From Ketobacter sp. MCCC 1A13808 (GTDB taxonomy: Bacteria; Pseudomonadota; Gammaproteobacteria; Pseudomonadales; Ketobacteraceae): DNA of 64,000 nt. The DNA is taken from positions 186,001-250,000 of the forward strand of contig NZ_VRKW01000005.1 of assembly GCF_009746715.1 (NCBI RefSeq), in the 5' to 3' direction. Numbering within the stretch: the stretch's first letter is position 1; every line of letters begins with the position of its first letter. A program made the translations under genes and the position numbers. Positions 44,799 through 54,540 of this stretch are shown here, in pieces. A model generated the notes under the pieces. It did not search any database and was not told where the DNA came from. It saw nothing but the letters and a program-made list of their open reading frames with translations.

Positions 44799-47294
44799 CT
44801 ACTCTCTGAGAGCGGTTACCGGACTCATTCGCAAGATTCTGCGGCTGCTGATCTGACCGGCGCCTCCGATCAGCAACCCCAAGGTTGGGGGCACTATTAT
44901 CCAGATCCAGAGGGACGGCGTATAGGGGAGGGCAAATAACTTAATATAAATAGCCAATCGCACCAGTTCCGCACCGAAGCAGGCCACCAATCCGGACAGG
45001 AAGCCGATGGCGAAAAACTCACTCCACTGTTGCATTATCAATTGCTTGCTGGTGGTTCCCAGAGTGCGCATGAGGGCCCCCTCCCGGTAGCGCTGGGGCA
45101 TGGTGGTGACCAGGGTCGCCAAGGTGATAGTCAGGCCCGCCGCCAGGACAAAAAGAAGAATGAATTCCACGGCAGCGCTGACCTGATCCAGTATTGTACG
45201 GATCTGTTTCAATATTACATCCACTTCCAGAAGCGTGATGGCAGGGAATCGTTGCACCATTTTTTTCAATAATGGCTTGGACTCCGACGGAAGATAAAAA
45301 CTGGTTAGGTAAGTAAAGGGCAGGTCTTCCAGGCCGCCGGGATTGAATATCATATAGAAATTAGGCTGAAAGGATTCCCATTTTACGCTGCGGATGCTGG
45401 TGACGTGGGCGATAAAAGTTTGATTGGCGACGAAAAAAGTCAGTTCATCACCGAGCTTGAGGCCCAGTTTTTCTGCCAGTTCTGCTTCGATGGATACGCC
45501 GGTTTTATCTTGTGTCGCGTCGCTCCACCATTGGCCATGCTCAATCCGGTTATCACTGGGAAGCTGTTCTGCCCAGGTCAGGTTCAGCTCGCGATTGATT
45601 TCCCTGGGGGTGCCGTCGGCATCGGCGTTGTTGTCTTCTTTGCTAATCCGTTCGTTCACCGGTACTTCGTTAATATGAGTAAGCCGACCGCGGACCACGG
45701 GGTACAGCGGCTGGGAATTAATATCATTGTCCAGCAGGAATTGTTGGAATGGAGCACCTTCCTCGGGCAGCACGTTGAGCACGAAATGATTCGGGGCCTG
45801 GTCAGGTAATTGGTCCTGCCAGGTGTTGATCAGCTCTCCACGCACCAGAAGCACCACCAGCATGGCCATTCCGGTCAGGCCGAACCCAAGCAGCTGTACC
45901 CGCGTGCTCATCTGGCGCCGTCGCAGGTTTCGCAGTCCGGCACGTACTGGTAAGGAGCTGCGCTTGCCAACCGATTCCAGTAGGCGGGTGAACACGTTGG
46001 TCAGGATCAATGTAACGAACCAGGCTGCCACAATACCGCCGGACAGTGCCGCAATTAAAACCGTGTCCCGGGTGTACCACAGCATCAGCACAGTAATCAG
46101 AACGATCACGACAATATAAGAAAATAGCGTCGACAGTGGCGCCGCTATCAGGTCTTTTCGAAGCACCCGAAGTGGTGGGGTTCGTTGTAATTGCAGCAAC
46201 GCCGGAAAGCTGAATCCAAGCAGAATGACGACGGCCAGGATACACCCGCTATAGAAAGGTTGCAGGGACGGCAGCGGCACGTTTTCAGGCAATAAATCGG
46301 ACAGCATATCAATGAGAACAAAATGCATGCTCCAGCCCAGGGCACCCCCGATAATGCCGCTGATCAAAGCCAGGGTGACCAGCTGAACACTGAAAATTAC
46401 CAGTATTTGTTTTGAACTCAGACCGAAGCAGCGCAACAGGGCCGCGGTGTCAAAACGCATTTCGCTAAAGAAGCGTGCGCCCATAGCTAATGCCACCGAT
46501 GCCAGCAGGATCGCCATTAGGCTGGCGAGCTTGAGATAACTCTGTGCTCGGCTCAACGCTGCGCTGATACTGCGTTGACGTGACTGCAGTGTCAGAATGG
46601 TTTGCCCGGGTTTGAGCAGGGCTTCTACCTGCTCTTGCAGCGGGGTTAGATTGCCGTCTGGCACCAAAAACTGGTAATAAAACTCAACCCGGCTACCGGT
46701 TTGTATTAAATTGGCTTTATCCAAATCCCCCGTGCTCATCATCAGGCGAGGTACGAAACTATAGAAGTTACCACCCCGGTCCGGTTCGAAGGTCAGCACT
46801 TTATCCACTCTCAATACTGCGTCACCGACTTCCACGGTATCGCCCACGTTCACCTCAAGTGCGCTAAGCAGTCGCGCTTCCAGCCACACGCTCCCTGCTG
46901 CCGGTCCATGTGTTACCGGAGAATCGTTGGAGTAGGGTTGATCTGCAATTTTTAATTCTGCCTTCAGGGGGTAATGTTCGCTAACCGCTTTGATAGCAGA
47001 AAGCTGCAAGGATTCCCCTGCCAATACGACGCTGGAAAACTCCACTGCCAGTGCCGATGTGTTGCGATCCAGCAATGTGTCTAATTCGGGGTCACGCGTC
47101 GGGCTGCGTACCACCAGGTCGCCACCCATCAAACTGGAGGCTTGCATGACCATTGCGTTTTCAATGCGCTCGGTGTGGAAGCCGATGGTGCTATGGGTAG
47201 TCACCGCGACCAGCAAAGCAACTACCAGCATGCGCAGTTGCCAGGAGTGTCCGTCGCGCTTTAGTAATTTGAAGGCTAAACCGATTAAATTCAT
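44799..47294 (-). CDS. ybbP: FtsX-like ABC permease (YbbP)
   Basis: An 831-residue inner-membrane permease of the MacB/FtsX superfamily. The ten predicted membrane segments are spread in groups (N-terminal one at 20-40, then about 255-400, 425-480 and 700-810), with large periplasmic loops. It begins inside the stop of ybbA (4-base overlap), so subunits are made together. In E. coli the ybbA-ybbP-tesA cluster is conserved, and YbbAP is linked to export of hydrophobic compounds, though a precise substrate is not known. Confidence 0.92.
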   Translation of the reverse strand: MNLIGLAFKLLKRDGHSWQLRMLVVALLVAVTTHSTIGFHTERIENAMVMQASSLMGGDLVVRSPTRDPELDTLLDRNTSALAVEFSSVVLAGESLQLSAIKAVSEHYPLKAELKIADQPYSNDSPVTHGPAAGSVWLEARLLSALEVNVGDTVEVGDAVLRVDKVLTFEPDRGGNFYSFVPRLMMSTGDLDKANLIQTGSRVEFYYQFLVPDGNLTPLQEQVEALLKPGQTILTLQSRQRSISAALSRAQSYLKLASLMAILLASVALAMGARFFSEMRFDTAALLRCFGLSSKQILVIFSVQLVTLALISGIIGGALGWSMHFVLIDMLSDLLPENVPLPSLQPFYSGCILAVVILLGFSFPALLQLQRTPPLRVLRKDLIAAPLSTLFSYIVVIVLITVLMLWYTRDTVLIAALSGGIVAAWFVTLILTNVFTRLLESVGKRSSLPVRAGLRNLRRRQMSTRVQLLGFGLTGMAMLVVLLVRGELINTWQDQLPDQAPNHFVLNVLPEEGAPFQQFLLDNDINSQPLYPVVRGRLTHINEVPVNERISKEDNNADADGTPREINRELNLTWAEQLPSDNRIEHGQWWSDATQDKTGVSIEAELAEKLGLKLGDELTFFVANQTFIAHVTSIRSVKWESFQPNFYMIFNPGGLEDLPFTYLTSFYLPSESKPLLKKMVQRFPAITLLEVDVILKQIRTILDQVSAAVEFILLFVLAAGLTITLATLVTTMPQRYREGALMRTLGTTSKQLIMQQWSEFFAIGFLSGLVACFGAELVRLAIYIKLFALPYTPSLWIWIIVPPTLGLLIGGAGQISSRRILRMSPVTALRE

Positions 47295-47998
47295 GAATTG
47301 GACAGGTCCGATTGCAGTTGACCGGCATTCATGGTGATGGTGCGATTGCAGCGCAACGCTAACTTAATATCGTGAGTCACCAGAATCAGCGTGGTGTCTT
47401 CGGTGGCGTTTAATTCGAACAATTGATCAGCGATGCTCGCACCGGTTTTAGTATCCAGGTTGCCGGTGGGCTCATCAGCGAACAATATGTCTGGCTTGGC
47501 AACGAATGCACGGGCCAAGGCAACTCGTTGCTGCTCACCTCCGGATAATTGGCTGGGGTAATGATGTATACGCTTTTCCAGGCCAACTCGGTATAAGATG
47601 TCCTGAGCTTTTGTGTCCGCATTGGGTACATTACCAATTTCCAGGGGTAACATTACGTTTTCCAGTGCGCTCAAGTTGGCGAGTAGTTGAAATGATTGAA
47701 ACACAAACCCCACGTGAGCCGCCCTGACTTTGGCGCGCTGGTCTTCGTTCATCGTCTCCAGGTTATTACCCATCAGTGCAATCGACCCGGAGCTGGGAAC
47801 ATCCAGTCCCGCCAGTAAACCCAATAATGTGGACTTGCCGGACCCGGACTCCCCGACAATGGCCAAGGATTCCGCTTTATTCACCGAAAGGTTGATGGCA
47901 TTCAGGATCTGCAATGGCTGTCCGGGCATGGGAACCGATTTACTGACTTCACGGGCTTGCAACACGGAGCCGGAATCGGTAGATGTAGGGGTCGTCAT
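47291..47998 (-). CDS. ybbA: ABC transporter ATPase (YbbA, LolD family)
   Basis: A 235-residue ATPase with Walker [12 protein letters not shown], the [14 protein letters not shown] signature and [12 protein letters not shown] Walker B. It belongs to the LolD/MacB group and pairs with the adjacent FtsX-like permease. It is divergent from tesA across 47 bases, as in E. coli. Confidence 0.93.
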   Translation of the reverse strand: MTTPTSTDSGSVLQAREVSKSVPMPGQPLQILNAINLSVNKAESLAIVGESGSGKSTLLGLLAGLDVPSSGSIALMGNNLETMNEDQRAKVRAAHVGFVFQSFQLLANLSALENVMLPLEIGNVPNADTKAQDILYRVGLEKRIHHYPSQLSGGEQQRVALARAFVAKPDILFADEPTGNLDTKTGASIADQLFELNATEDTTLILVTHDIKLALRCNRTITMNAGQLQSDLSNS

Positions 47999-48045
47999 AG
48001 ATAAAATAGCCGCCTTAAAAAAGTCCAGGGAGTCATCCTACCAAA

Positions 48046-48699
48046 ATGCGAACCTTCTTTTCTTCAATTTGTGCATTAATATTTGCCATGGTTTTGTTCC
48101 TCTTTCCGGCCGTGTCCCTATTAGCCGGGCCGGCGGTGCAAGGAAAATTGCTGCTTGTGGGTGATAGCCTGGGGGCGGGATACGGCGTTGAGCCGGGTAA
48201 AGAGTGGGCAGCGATATTGCAACAGAAATTTCAACAAGCTGACATGGATATTACCGTTGCGAATGCCAGTATCAGTGGTGATACCACCGCTGGCGGTGCC
48301 TCCAGAATCCAGACGTTACTCGAGCGAGAACAGCCGCAATGGGTATTGATCGAGCTGGGCGGAAATGATGGCCTGAGAGGAATGTCTCTTAAGGCCATGG
48401 CTGATAACTTACAGATGATGGTCACAGCAGTGAAATCCGCGGCCGCAGAACCCCTGCTTCTGGGGATTAAAGTGCCACCGAATTACGGACGTAAATATGC
48501 AGAGCGGTTTGAACAGGTGTTCAGTCGCGTTGCCCAGGAAAACAAGATTCCCTTGCTGCCCTTTTTGCTGGAAGGAGTGGGGGGAGAAGACCGGTTCATG
48601 CAGGCTGACAGAATCCATCCCAATGAATTCGCCCAGCCGATTATAGCGGAGCTGGTGTGGCAGTTTTTGCGCCCGCAGCTGACTGCGTCAAAACACTGA
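48046..48699 (+). CDS. tesA: Periplasmic lysophospholipase / thioesterase I (TesA)
   Basis: A 217-residue SGNH hydrolase. A signal peptide (MRTFFSSICALIFAMVLFLFPAVSLLAG) precedes the blocks GDSLGAGYG (catalytic Ser), GDTTAGG, ELGGNDGLRG and DRIHPN (Asp-His). TesA cleaves acyl-CoA, lysophospholipids and some ester substrates in the periplasm. The divergent ybbA-ybbP pair next door is the conserved TesA neighbourhood. The 3' end lies 7 bases from a converging acyl-CoA dehydrogenase gene, with no terminator evident between them. Confidence 0.95.
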   Translation: MRTFFSSICALIFAMVLFLFPAVSLLAGPAVQGKLLLVGDSLGAGYGVEPGKEWAAILQQKFQQADMDITVANASISGDTTAGGASRIQTLLEREQPQWVLIELGGNDGLRGMSLKAMADNLQMMVTAVKSAAAEPLLLGIKVPPNYGRKYAERFEQVFSRVAQENKIPLLPFLLEGVGGEDRFMQADRIHPNEFAQPIIAELVWQFLRPQLTASKH

Positions 48700-48706
48700 T
48701 GGCGGG

Positions 48707-49945
48707 TTAATCTCTAGACAGCATTTCTCGCGCGATATGAGTGATTTGGATCTCGTCGGTCCCACCATAGATTTGCAGGATTTTTGCATCACGGGCGAGT
48801 TGTTCCACCTGGTACTCAGCCATATACCCGTTTCCGCCGTGAATTTGAACTGCTTCCATCGCCACTTCCACGGCCGTTTGCGCGGCATAGAGTTTCATAG
48901 CGGAAGCCTCGGCAAGGGTCATGCTGCGTCCCTTAGCGGAAGTTTCAATGTAGCGGAACACTAGATTCTCCAGGTTAATCCGGGCCACTTCCATTTTCGC
49001 CAATTTAGCCTGAATCAGTTGGAATTCACCTATTGGCTTGCCGAATTGCACGCGCTCCTTGGCGTAGCGCACACTTAATTCCAGGCAGCGTTCGGTGATT
49101 CCCAGCGCCATCGCTGCGACACCGGATCGCTCAGCCGAGAACGTGTCTTTTACACCACTGCGATAGGAAATTTCTTCCGACTCGCCCAGTAACCGCTCAG
49201 GCCCTGCTTTCACATCCTGTAAAAACAACTCCCCCGTGGGTGATGAGTGGATGCCCATTTTTCTAAACGGTTTGCTCTGTACCAAACCCTCCATGCCGGA
49301 ATCCAGAATAAAGCTCAATACCTTACGTTGCGGGGATTCAACACCGGGTTCATCCAGCTTGCAAATAAAAACAAGGGTGTCGGCATAGGGGCCATTGGTA
49401 ATAAACGTTTTGTTGCCATTCAGGATATAGCCGCCTTTGCCATCCCGTTTACAGGTGGCTTTCATACTGCCGAACGCGTCTGATCCCGAATTGGGTTCGG
49501 TAATAGCCCAGGCACCAATCTTATCCATGGTCAGCAAATCCGCCGCCCAGCGTTCTTTCTGTGCAATAGTGCCACGGGACATGATCGTGCCCGCGGTCAA
49601 CCCCATACTCACGCCCATCGCAGTCACCATGCCGGGGCAGAAGCGGCATAACTCAATGGCTGGAATCAACCGCATAGCGGTTTCTTCACCGCGCATCATT
49701 TCTACCATGGCAGGATCTTTTTCGGATTCGTCAGCCTCACCGGCTTCTTTTGCCTTGGCAATATCCGCTTCGAACCGCTGTCGGGCCATAGCATCAATGC
49801 CGAAACTTCTCAGAAACTTGCGCAAAACGTCGTAGGGCGGGGTGTCGCCATGCTCCAGGGTTTCCAGGTTGGGGGCGATTTCTTTCTCTACGAATTGCCT
49901 TACGGCGGTGCGCAGCATGCGCTGGGATTCACTCCATTCGATCAT
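48707..49945 (-). CDS. Acyl-CoA dehydrogenase
   Basis: A 412-residue FAD-dependent dehydrogenase. It has an extra acidic insertion near residues 65-80 (AKEAGEADESEKDPA), the substrate-loop motif AWAITEPNSGSDAFGSM, KTFITNGPYAD, RVQFGKPIGEFQ and HGGNGYMAEYQVEQL. The catalytic base is probably the Glu in SAERSG, since the medium-chain position reads IYGGTDE with Gly. The gene stands alone, converging with tesA. Substrate is unknown; the insertion marks it as a different branch from the other copy in the window. Confidence 0.9.
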   Translation of the reverse strand: MIEWSESQRMLRTAVRQFVEKEIAPNLETLEHGDTPPYDVLRKFLRSFGIDAMARQRFEADIAKAKEAGEADESEKDPAMVEMMRGEETAMRLIPAIELCRFCPGMVTAMGVSMGLTAGTIMSRGTIAQKERWAADLLTMDKIGAWAITEPNSGSDAFGSMKATCKRDGKGGYILNGNKTFITNGPYADTLVFICKLDEPGVESPQRKVLSFILDSGMEGLVQSKPFRKMGIHSSPTGELFLQDVKAGPERLLGESEEISYRSGVKDTFSAERSGVAAMALGITERCLELSVRYAKERVQFGKPIGEFQLIQAKLAKMEVARINLENLVFRYIETSAKGRSMTLAEASAMKLYAAQTAVEVAMEAVQIHGGNGYMAEYQVEQLARDAKILQIYGGTDEIQITHIAREMLSRD

Positions 49946-50078
49946 CGGAATTCCTGTTTCTAATTATTGCTCATGATTAAACATCAGGTTTGACTGCAGG
50001 GTCATTTCTTCGATCGAGCTTAACGAAATGTGAGCACAGGGCAAATGACCAAAATTGCTGATTGCGGGAAGGATTGGG

Positions 50079-51530
50079 TCACTCTGGTGCGGTTTTTAAC
50101 GAATTTTCCAGTTGGCCGGCCATCTCATTAAGCTGGTTACTTAAGTGGGAATCCCCGTTTTGTTCCACGTTACGGGACAGCAGGCGCAGTATCTTGACCA
50201 TCATCGGATCCTGTATACGCCTTGTTTGCGCCTGCTTTACCATCTCCTGAACGGTATCCCAGGCTTCAATTTGACAAAAACTCAACATCAGCTTGAGCAA
50301 TGTGCTCTCTTCAAGGGGGTGCGCTTTATTCAGCAGGGTATAATCCCGGTACACATCCCGCAGCATATACATGAAGACTTCGTCTCTAGTGGGCGTTGCC
50401 AATAGTTCGTGCGCAAATTGATGGAAGGACTTCGATTCCGGTGCCAGCTTTTCCAAAAAATAACGCTGCTCAACAATGGTCGCCTTGCTGGGATATTTAG
50501 TCTCCAGAGTGGTGAGTTTGCGCTTCGCGGACTCAAAATTAAATGCCGCCAGTTGCTTTAGAAAATCATCCAGTTCAGTACGGTACTCCAGGTCTTCATC
50601 GGGCGCCTGATCCAGATAGTTTTCTTCCACTTGCACCAGGTAGCGGCGAGCTGCCAGCATACCGAGCCCGCCCATCAACAGGCCACCTGCATGCGCTATA
50701 TAAGCAACACCTGAAGTTGAACCCAGAAATGCGTTATACAGCTCCCAGGCGACCCAGATTGGCAGAATCACCAAGCCTGGTGCAGTAAAGTAACCGAAGT
50801 AAAATATCAGGCTGTAAAAAAAGCGGATCTTGCGCATACCGTAAATGGCCGCATACATGCCCATCACCCCTGATATAGAGCCGGAAGCACCCACCAACGG
50901 TAAATAGCTGCTCCAATTAAACAGGGTATAACTCAACCCGCCGACAATACCGCAAAGCAAATAACACAAGAGAAAATTAAACGAGCCAATGGCGGCTTCC
51001 ACCGCGATACCCGTGAGCGCCAAAATAACCATGTTGCCGATCAAATGCATCGTGTCGCCGTGCATGAACTGATAGGTCAGATAGGTGATGGGTCGGCTTG
51101 CTTGTGGAATCAGCCCCAGTTTGAACGAGCTAATCTGGTCCAGTAGTTCGTTGACTTGTCGCCGCTTTCGCCGCCAATCAGCGAACACATCATCACCCCA
51201 GAACTCTTCGTCCGTTTTTTGCAAAACATGGGTAAAGGAAGGGTCGGACAGGATAGTGTAGATCAACGTGACGGCATCCTCCTGGGGATCAATTGATTCC
51301 AGCTCAGTGGATAGATCTTTGCGCCGGGTTTGCGATAAATGGCTCAGAAATATCGGCAGTTCCAGCTGCAACAGTTGATTCTCGTAATAATATTCCGCTG
51401 CCCTCTGCATGCGCGCGCTGTCACTCCATTGCCAGCCGAAAAATACAATGCAACACAATGCAATCATGGCTGCGGTAACTACGGGGGCCCGGCGCCAATC
51501 GATGCCGCGTTCAGCAGGGATAATCAACAT
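50079..51530 (-). CDS. Rhomboid-family intramembrane serine protease
   Basis: A 483-residue rhomboid. One membrane helix follows a short N-terminus, then a cytoplasmic or periplasmic loop of about 110 residues, then the rhomboid core of six helices with MHGDTMHLIGNMVIL, the catalytic Ser in GASGSISGVMG and His in YIAHAGGLLMGG. A 190-residue helical C-terminal domain follows with no clear family match. ATG at 51530 is preferred over TTG at 51548 because AGGAA lies 7 bases upstream. Substrate proteins are unknown. Confidence 0.88.
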   Translation of the reverse strand: MLIIPAERGIDWRRAPVVTAAMIALCCIVFFGWQWSDSARMQRAAEYYYENQLLQLELPIFLSHLSQTRRKDLSTELESIDPQEDAVTLIYTILSDPSFTHVLQKTDEEFWGDDVFADWRRKRRQVNELLDQISSFKLGLIPQASRPITYLTYQFMHGDTMHLIGNMVILALTGIAVEAAIGSFNFLLCYLLCGIVGGLSYTLFNWSSYLPLVGASGSISGVMGMYAAIYGMRKIRFFYSLIFYFGYFTAPGLVILPIWVAWELYNAFLGSTSGVAYIAHAGGLLMGGLGMLAARRYLVQVEENYLDQAPDEDLEYRTELDDFLKQLAAFNFESAKRKLTTLETKYPSKATIVEQRYFLEKLAPESKSFHQFAHELLATPTRDEVFMYMLRDVYRDYTLLNKAHPLEESTLLKLMLSFCQIEAWDTVQEMVKQAQTRRIQDPMMVKILRLLSRNVEQNGDSHLSNQLNEMAGQLENSLKTAPE

Positions 51531-51657
51531 AGTCAGGTTCCTAACCAAGAGGCCGTTTCAGGATCGGGTAGTTCTTTAAAAATAGTAGAAAAAACAGCTT
51601 TTTATAGAATTTTGTTCTAAAAAAGCACTGATTTTGCGGTTTGGGTGTTTTATGAGC

Positions 51658-51684
51658 TTGCAAATGCCGGAAGTTTGCTATATT
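51658..51684 (+). promoter_or_regulatory. Candidate promoter for ihfB
   Basis: TTGCAA (51658-51663) and TATATT (51679-51684) lie 15 bases apart, and TGC before the -10 makes an extended -10. The transcript would have a leader of about 100 bases. Confidence 0.35.
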
Positions 51685-51795
51685 TAAAGCATGAGGCATC
51701 TGAATAAATACAGTTTTCTCAAAGAGTTAAGCACACCCGGCCATAGAAACAATACGACGTTACAGGGACATAAGTACTGCGGGAGGTACTGAAAA

Positions 51796-52143
51796 ATGGA
51801 AGATAACGGGATGAATGACACCATCAATAATTCCGTTCTGACCAAATCAGAACTAATTGAGCGTGTAGCCCAGCGGCAAAGCCAGCTGTCGCAAAAAGAT
51901 GTGGAATTGGCAGTGAAAACCATGCTCGAAGAAATGTCCCAAGCGTTGGCCACCGGTGGCCGAATCGAAATCCGTGGCTTCGGCAGCTTCTCACTCCATT
52001 ATCGAGCACCTAGGTTAGGGCGTAATCCCAAGACCGGAGAATCGGTCGACTTGACGGGGAAATATGTACCCCACTTTAAGCCGGGAAAGGAATTGCGGGA
52101 CCGGGTCAATGGTGAAATTGAAAATCAAGGGTCATCCCACTAA
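51796..52143 (+). CDS. ihfB: Integration host factor subunit beta
   Basis: The beta subunit of the DNA-bending heterodimer IHF. Conserved IHF features are [31 protein letters not shown] with the DNA-inserting Pro in GRNPKTG, and [15 protein letters not shown]. The product is 115 residues because of about 14 extra N-terminal residues ([15 protein letters not shown]) before the usual start; the ribosome site GGGAGG at 51781-51786 supports the long form, with an alternative ATG at 51811. It is followed by a strong terminator and lapA. Confidence 0.95.
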   Translation: MEDNGMNDTINNSVLTKSELIERVAQRQSQLSQKDVELAVKTMLEEMSQALATGGRIEIRGFGSFSLHYRAPRLGRNPKTGESVDLTGKYVPHFKPGKELRDRVNGEIENQGSSH

Positions 52144-52166
52144 GTATTTCCCTTGAATTCCCTGAT

Positions 52167-52199
52167 AAAAACGGCATGATTACCGCATGCCGTTTTTTT
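52167..52199 (+). terminator. Intrinsic terminator after ihfB
   Basis: AAAAACGGCATG and CATGCCGTTTTT form a 12-bp stem around a 7-base loop, ending in a run of seven T. Confidence 0.92.
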
Positions 52200-52236
52200 A
52201 TGGGCGTAAGCATAAGTTTCTGAAATTGAGAGAATA

Positions 52237-52545
52237 ATGGTAAAACTCCGAATTTTGATCATCGTACTGATATCGTTAGCAGTGGCGTTGATTCTAGGAA
52301 TGTTCCAAATCCAAAACGATCACGATATCTATGTCGACCTGATCTACACCTCCGAATTGGTTGAAATTAGCGTTGCCCGCTTCGCAATGGCTGTCTTTTT
52401 CGCCGGGCTTCTTTTGGGCATTGCGCTCTGTGTTGTCATCTGTGTGACTCTGGGGGTCGAGCTCAATTCCGCACGGCGGCAAAGCAAAAAACTCGCAAAG
52501 AAACTGGATCAAGCCCGAGAGCAGTCGATAAAGGGCCCCACCTGA
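52237..52545 (+). CDS. lapA: Lipopolysaccharide assembly protein A (LapA)
   Basis: A 102-residue inner-membrane protein with two membrane segments (about 5-22 and 45-67) and a short cytoplasmic tail that is basic. It is the LapA/DUF1049 family member paired with LapB. LapB-FtsH control of LpxC sets the rate of LPS synthesis. lapB starts 2 bases after it. Confidence 0.9.
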   Translation: MVKLRILIIVLISLAVALILGMFQIQNDHDIYVDLIYTSELVEISVARFAMAVFFAGLLLGIALCVVICVTLGVELNSARRQSKKLAKKLDQAREQSIKGPT

Positions 52546-52546
52546 T

Positions 52547-53719
52547 ATGGTGGATCTTTTCGTTGGCATTTTACTTTTTGTTGCCATCGTTATCGGCTGG
52601 CTACTTGGTAAAGCCGAGCGCAAAAAGACCCATACGGATGAGCCCGTCAGCAGTGTCGGAAAAGGCTACTTCGATGGACTTAACCTGCTTCTCAATGAAA
52701 AACGGGATGAAGCAGTAGACCTGCTGCTGAAAACCTTGGATGTAGACGGCGAAACGTTCGAGACTCACATCGTGATGGGCAGCTTGTTCCGGCGGCGGGG
52801 TGAAGTAGACCGCGCCATTCGTATCCACCAGGATTTACTTGCTCGTTCTGATCTGGCCCGCAATCAATATGCTGCGGTGAAATTGGAATTGGCACGGGAT
52901 TATTTGAGCGCAGGGGTACTGGATCGTTCAGAGCGCCTGTTGAAGGAAATTGCTGAGGAAGATTCCCCCAACCAGATCAAGGCGCTTGAATATCTGCTCA
53001 GGATATTCGAACAGGAGCGAGAGTGGGAGCGCGCTACCGAAGTCGCGGAAAAATTGGTGGCCAAGGGCAAATCGCTGCAGACTCAGTTGTCTCACTATTA
53101 TTGCGCTCTGGCCGAGCAGAATCTGAAAGTAGGGGATTTTGTGCATGCCCGGCAGGATTTGAAGAAAGCCCTGCAGACAGACAAGCGTTGCGTTCGTGCC
53201 AGCTTGATGTTGGCGGACGTGGAATCACAGGCGGATAATGCCAGGGAAGCGGTAAAATCCCTCAAGCGAGTGCTGGAACAAGATCCTGCTTTCATTCCCG
53301 ACACTTTGCCTCAGTTACGCAAAAACCACGAAACACTCAATCAACTGGGTGAACTCTCCAGCTATCTTTTTGAATGCCTTGAAAAAAGTCCTGCTATTTC
53401 TATTGTTATCGAACTATCCGAGTTGGTGACCCAACTGGAAGGGGAGCAGGCAGGGGCCTATGTACTATCTGAATATTTGAAGAAGCGTCCGTCAGTAAAA
53501 GGTTTGGATCGTTTAATCAGCTTGCAAATGTCCAATGCCAGCGGTGAAGAAAAGGAGAATCTCGGTATTCTACAAGCATTCACCCAACGCTTAATCAAAG
53601 ACAAGCCGATCTATCGTTGCGAGTCCTGTGGTTTTGACGGAAAAACCCTTCATTGGCAGTGCCCCACCTGTAAATCCTGGGGTTCGACCCGGCCTATTCA
53701 AGGACTTGAGGGTGAATAG
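52547..53719 (+). CDS. lapB: Lipopolysaccharide assembly protein B (LapB/YciM)
   Basis: A 390-residue protein with an N-terminal membrane anchor (FVGILLFVAIVIGWLLG), a run of TPR repeats through about residue 330, and a C-terminal rubredoxin-like zinc domain with CESCG and CPTC pairs. LapB acts with FtsH to degrade LpxC and so balances LPS and phospholipid production. It is co-transcribed with lapA. The LapAB pair lies close to a polysaccharide locus here. Confidence 0.95.
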   Translation: MVDLFVGILLFVAIVIGWLLGKAERKKTHTDEPVSSVGKGYFDGLNLLLNEKRDEAVDLLLKTLDVDGETFETHIVMGSLFRRRGEVDRAIRIHQDLLARSDLARNQYAAVKLELARDYLSAGVLDRSERLLKEIAEEDSPNQIKALEYLLRIFEQEREWERATEVAEKLVAKGKSLQTQLSHYYCALAEQNLKVGDFVHARQDLKKALQTDKRCVRASLMLADVESQADNAREAVKSLKRVLEQDPAFIPDTLPQLRKNHETLNQLGELSSYLFECLEKSPAISIVIELSELVTQLEGEQAGAYVLSEYLKKRPSVKGLDRLISLQMSNASGEEKENLGILQAFTQRLIKDKPIYRCESCGFDGKTLHWQCPTCKSWGSTRPIQGLEGE

Positions 53720-53772
53720 AGTAGGCGCTCGGAAAGGTGTAGTTTTAGCAGCTTTGTACAAGGAGCCCCAAC

Positions 53773-54468
53773 ATGACTTGTAGCACTCCGGTAATTGTCG
53801 CTTTGGATTTTCAATATCTGGAGCAAGCCCTGAATCTTGCTGATCAACTTGATCCGGAAAAGTGCAGGGTAAAAGTCGGTAAAGAACTCTTTACACGGGA
53901 AGGCCCCTCCATACTGAAAGCGCTCCATGAGCGAGATTTCGACGTATTTCTTGATCTGAAATTTCACGATATCCCTAACACGGTTGCGCGGGCCTGTGCG
54001 GTGGCCGCGGATATGGGCGTCTGGATGGTAAACGTGCATGCATCCGGCGGCAGGCGAATGATGGGAGCCGCGAAAGAAGCGCTTGAATTATCGGGTGCAA
54101 AGACGCGTCTGATTGCAGTTACGGTTCTGACCAGTATGGAGCAACGCGACCTGGCTGATATCGGCCTGGATGTGGCACCCGCAGAGCAGGTGATGCGGCT
54201 GGCAAAAATCACTCAGGAATGTGGATTGCATGGCGTGGTCTGCTCAGCGCAAGAGGCCAGCCTCCTTAAGCAACAATTTGGTCCGGAATTCGAACTGGTC
54301 ACTCCGGGCATTAGGCCAGAAGGCGTCGCTACAGACGATCAGCGCCGCATCATGACGCCCGCCCAGGCGGTGTCGGCCGGAGTGGATTATATGGTGATTG
54401 GCCGTCCAATTGCTCAAAGCAATCACCCTGAAAATGCGCTTGATGATATTTTAACCAGTCTCCGTTAG
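53773..54468 (+). CDS. pyrF: Orotidine 5'-phosphate decarboxylase
   Basis: The final step of UMP synthesis. The 231-residue protein starts [13 protein letters not shown], has VKVGKELF and the active-site motif [15 protein letters not shown] with the catalytic Asp-Lys-Asp set, and ends in [11 protein letters not shown]. The lapB-pyrF order is conserved in gammaproteobacteria. The gap to lapB is 53 bases. Confidence 0.96.
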   Translation: MTCSTPVIVALDFQYLEQALNLADQLDPEKCRVKVGKELFTREGPSILKALHERDFDVFLDLKFHDIPNTVARACAVAADMGVWMVNVHASGGRRMMGAAKEALELSGAKTRLIAVTVLTSMEQRDLADIGLDVAPAEQVMRLAKITQECGLHGVVCSAQEASLLKQQFGPEFELVTPGIRPEGVATDDQRRIMTPAQAVSAGVDYMVIGRPIAQSNHPENALDDILTSLR

Positions 54469-54492
54469 CTCTCTTAATCCCCTGAAATTTAC

Positions 54493-54540
54493 GGGCAGTT
54501 TGTCTCTGTAGAAACACACTCCATCTGGAGGAAACTGCCC
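54493..54540 (+). promoter_or_regulatory. Hairpin enclosing the ribosome site of the comEA-like gene
   Basis: GGGCAGTTT (54493-54501) and AAACTGCCC (54532-54540) are perfect 9-bp complements, the second ending directly before the ATG at 54541. Inside, CTCC (54519-54522) pairs with the ribosome site GGAG (54527-54530) across a 4-base loop. In RNA the two stems would hide the start region. This suggests translational control, such as a thermometer or a regulator switch; function is inferred from complementarity only. Confidence 0.6.
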
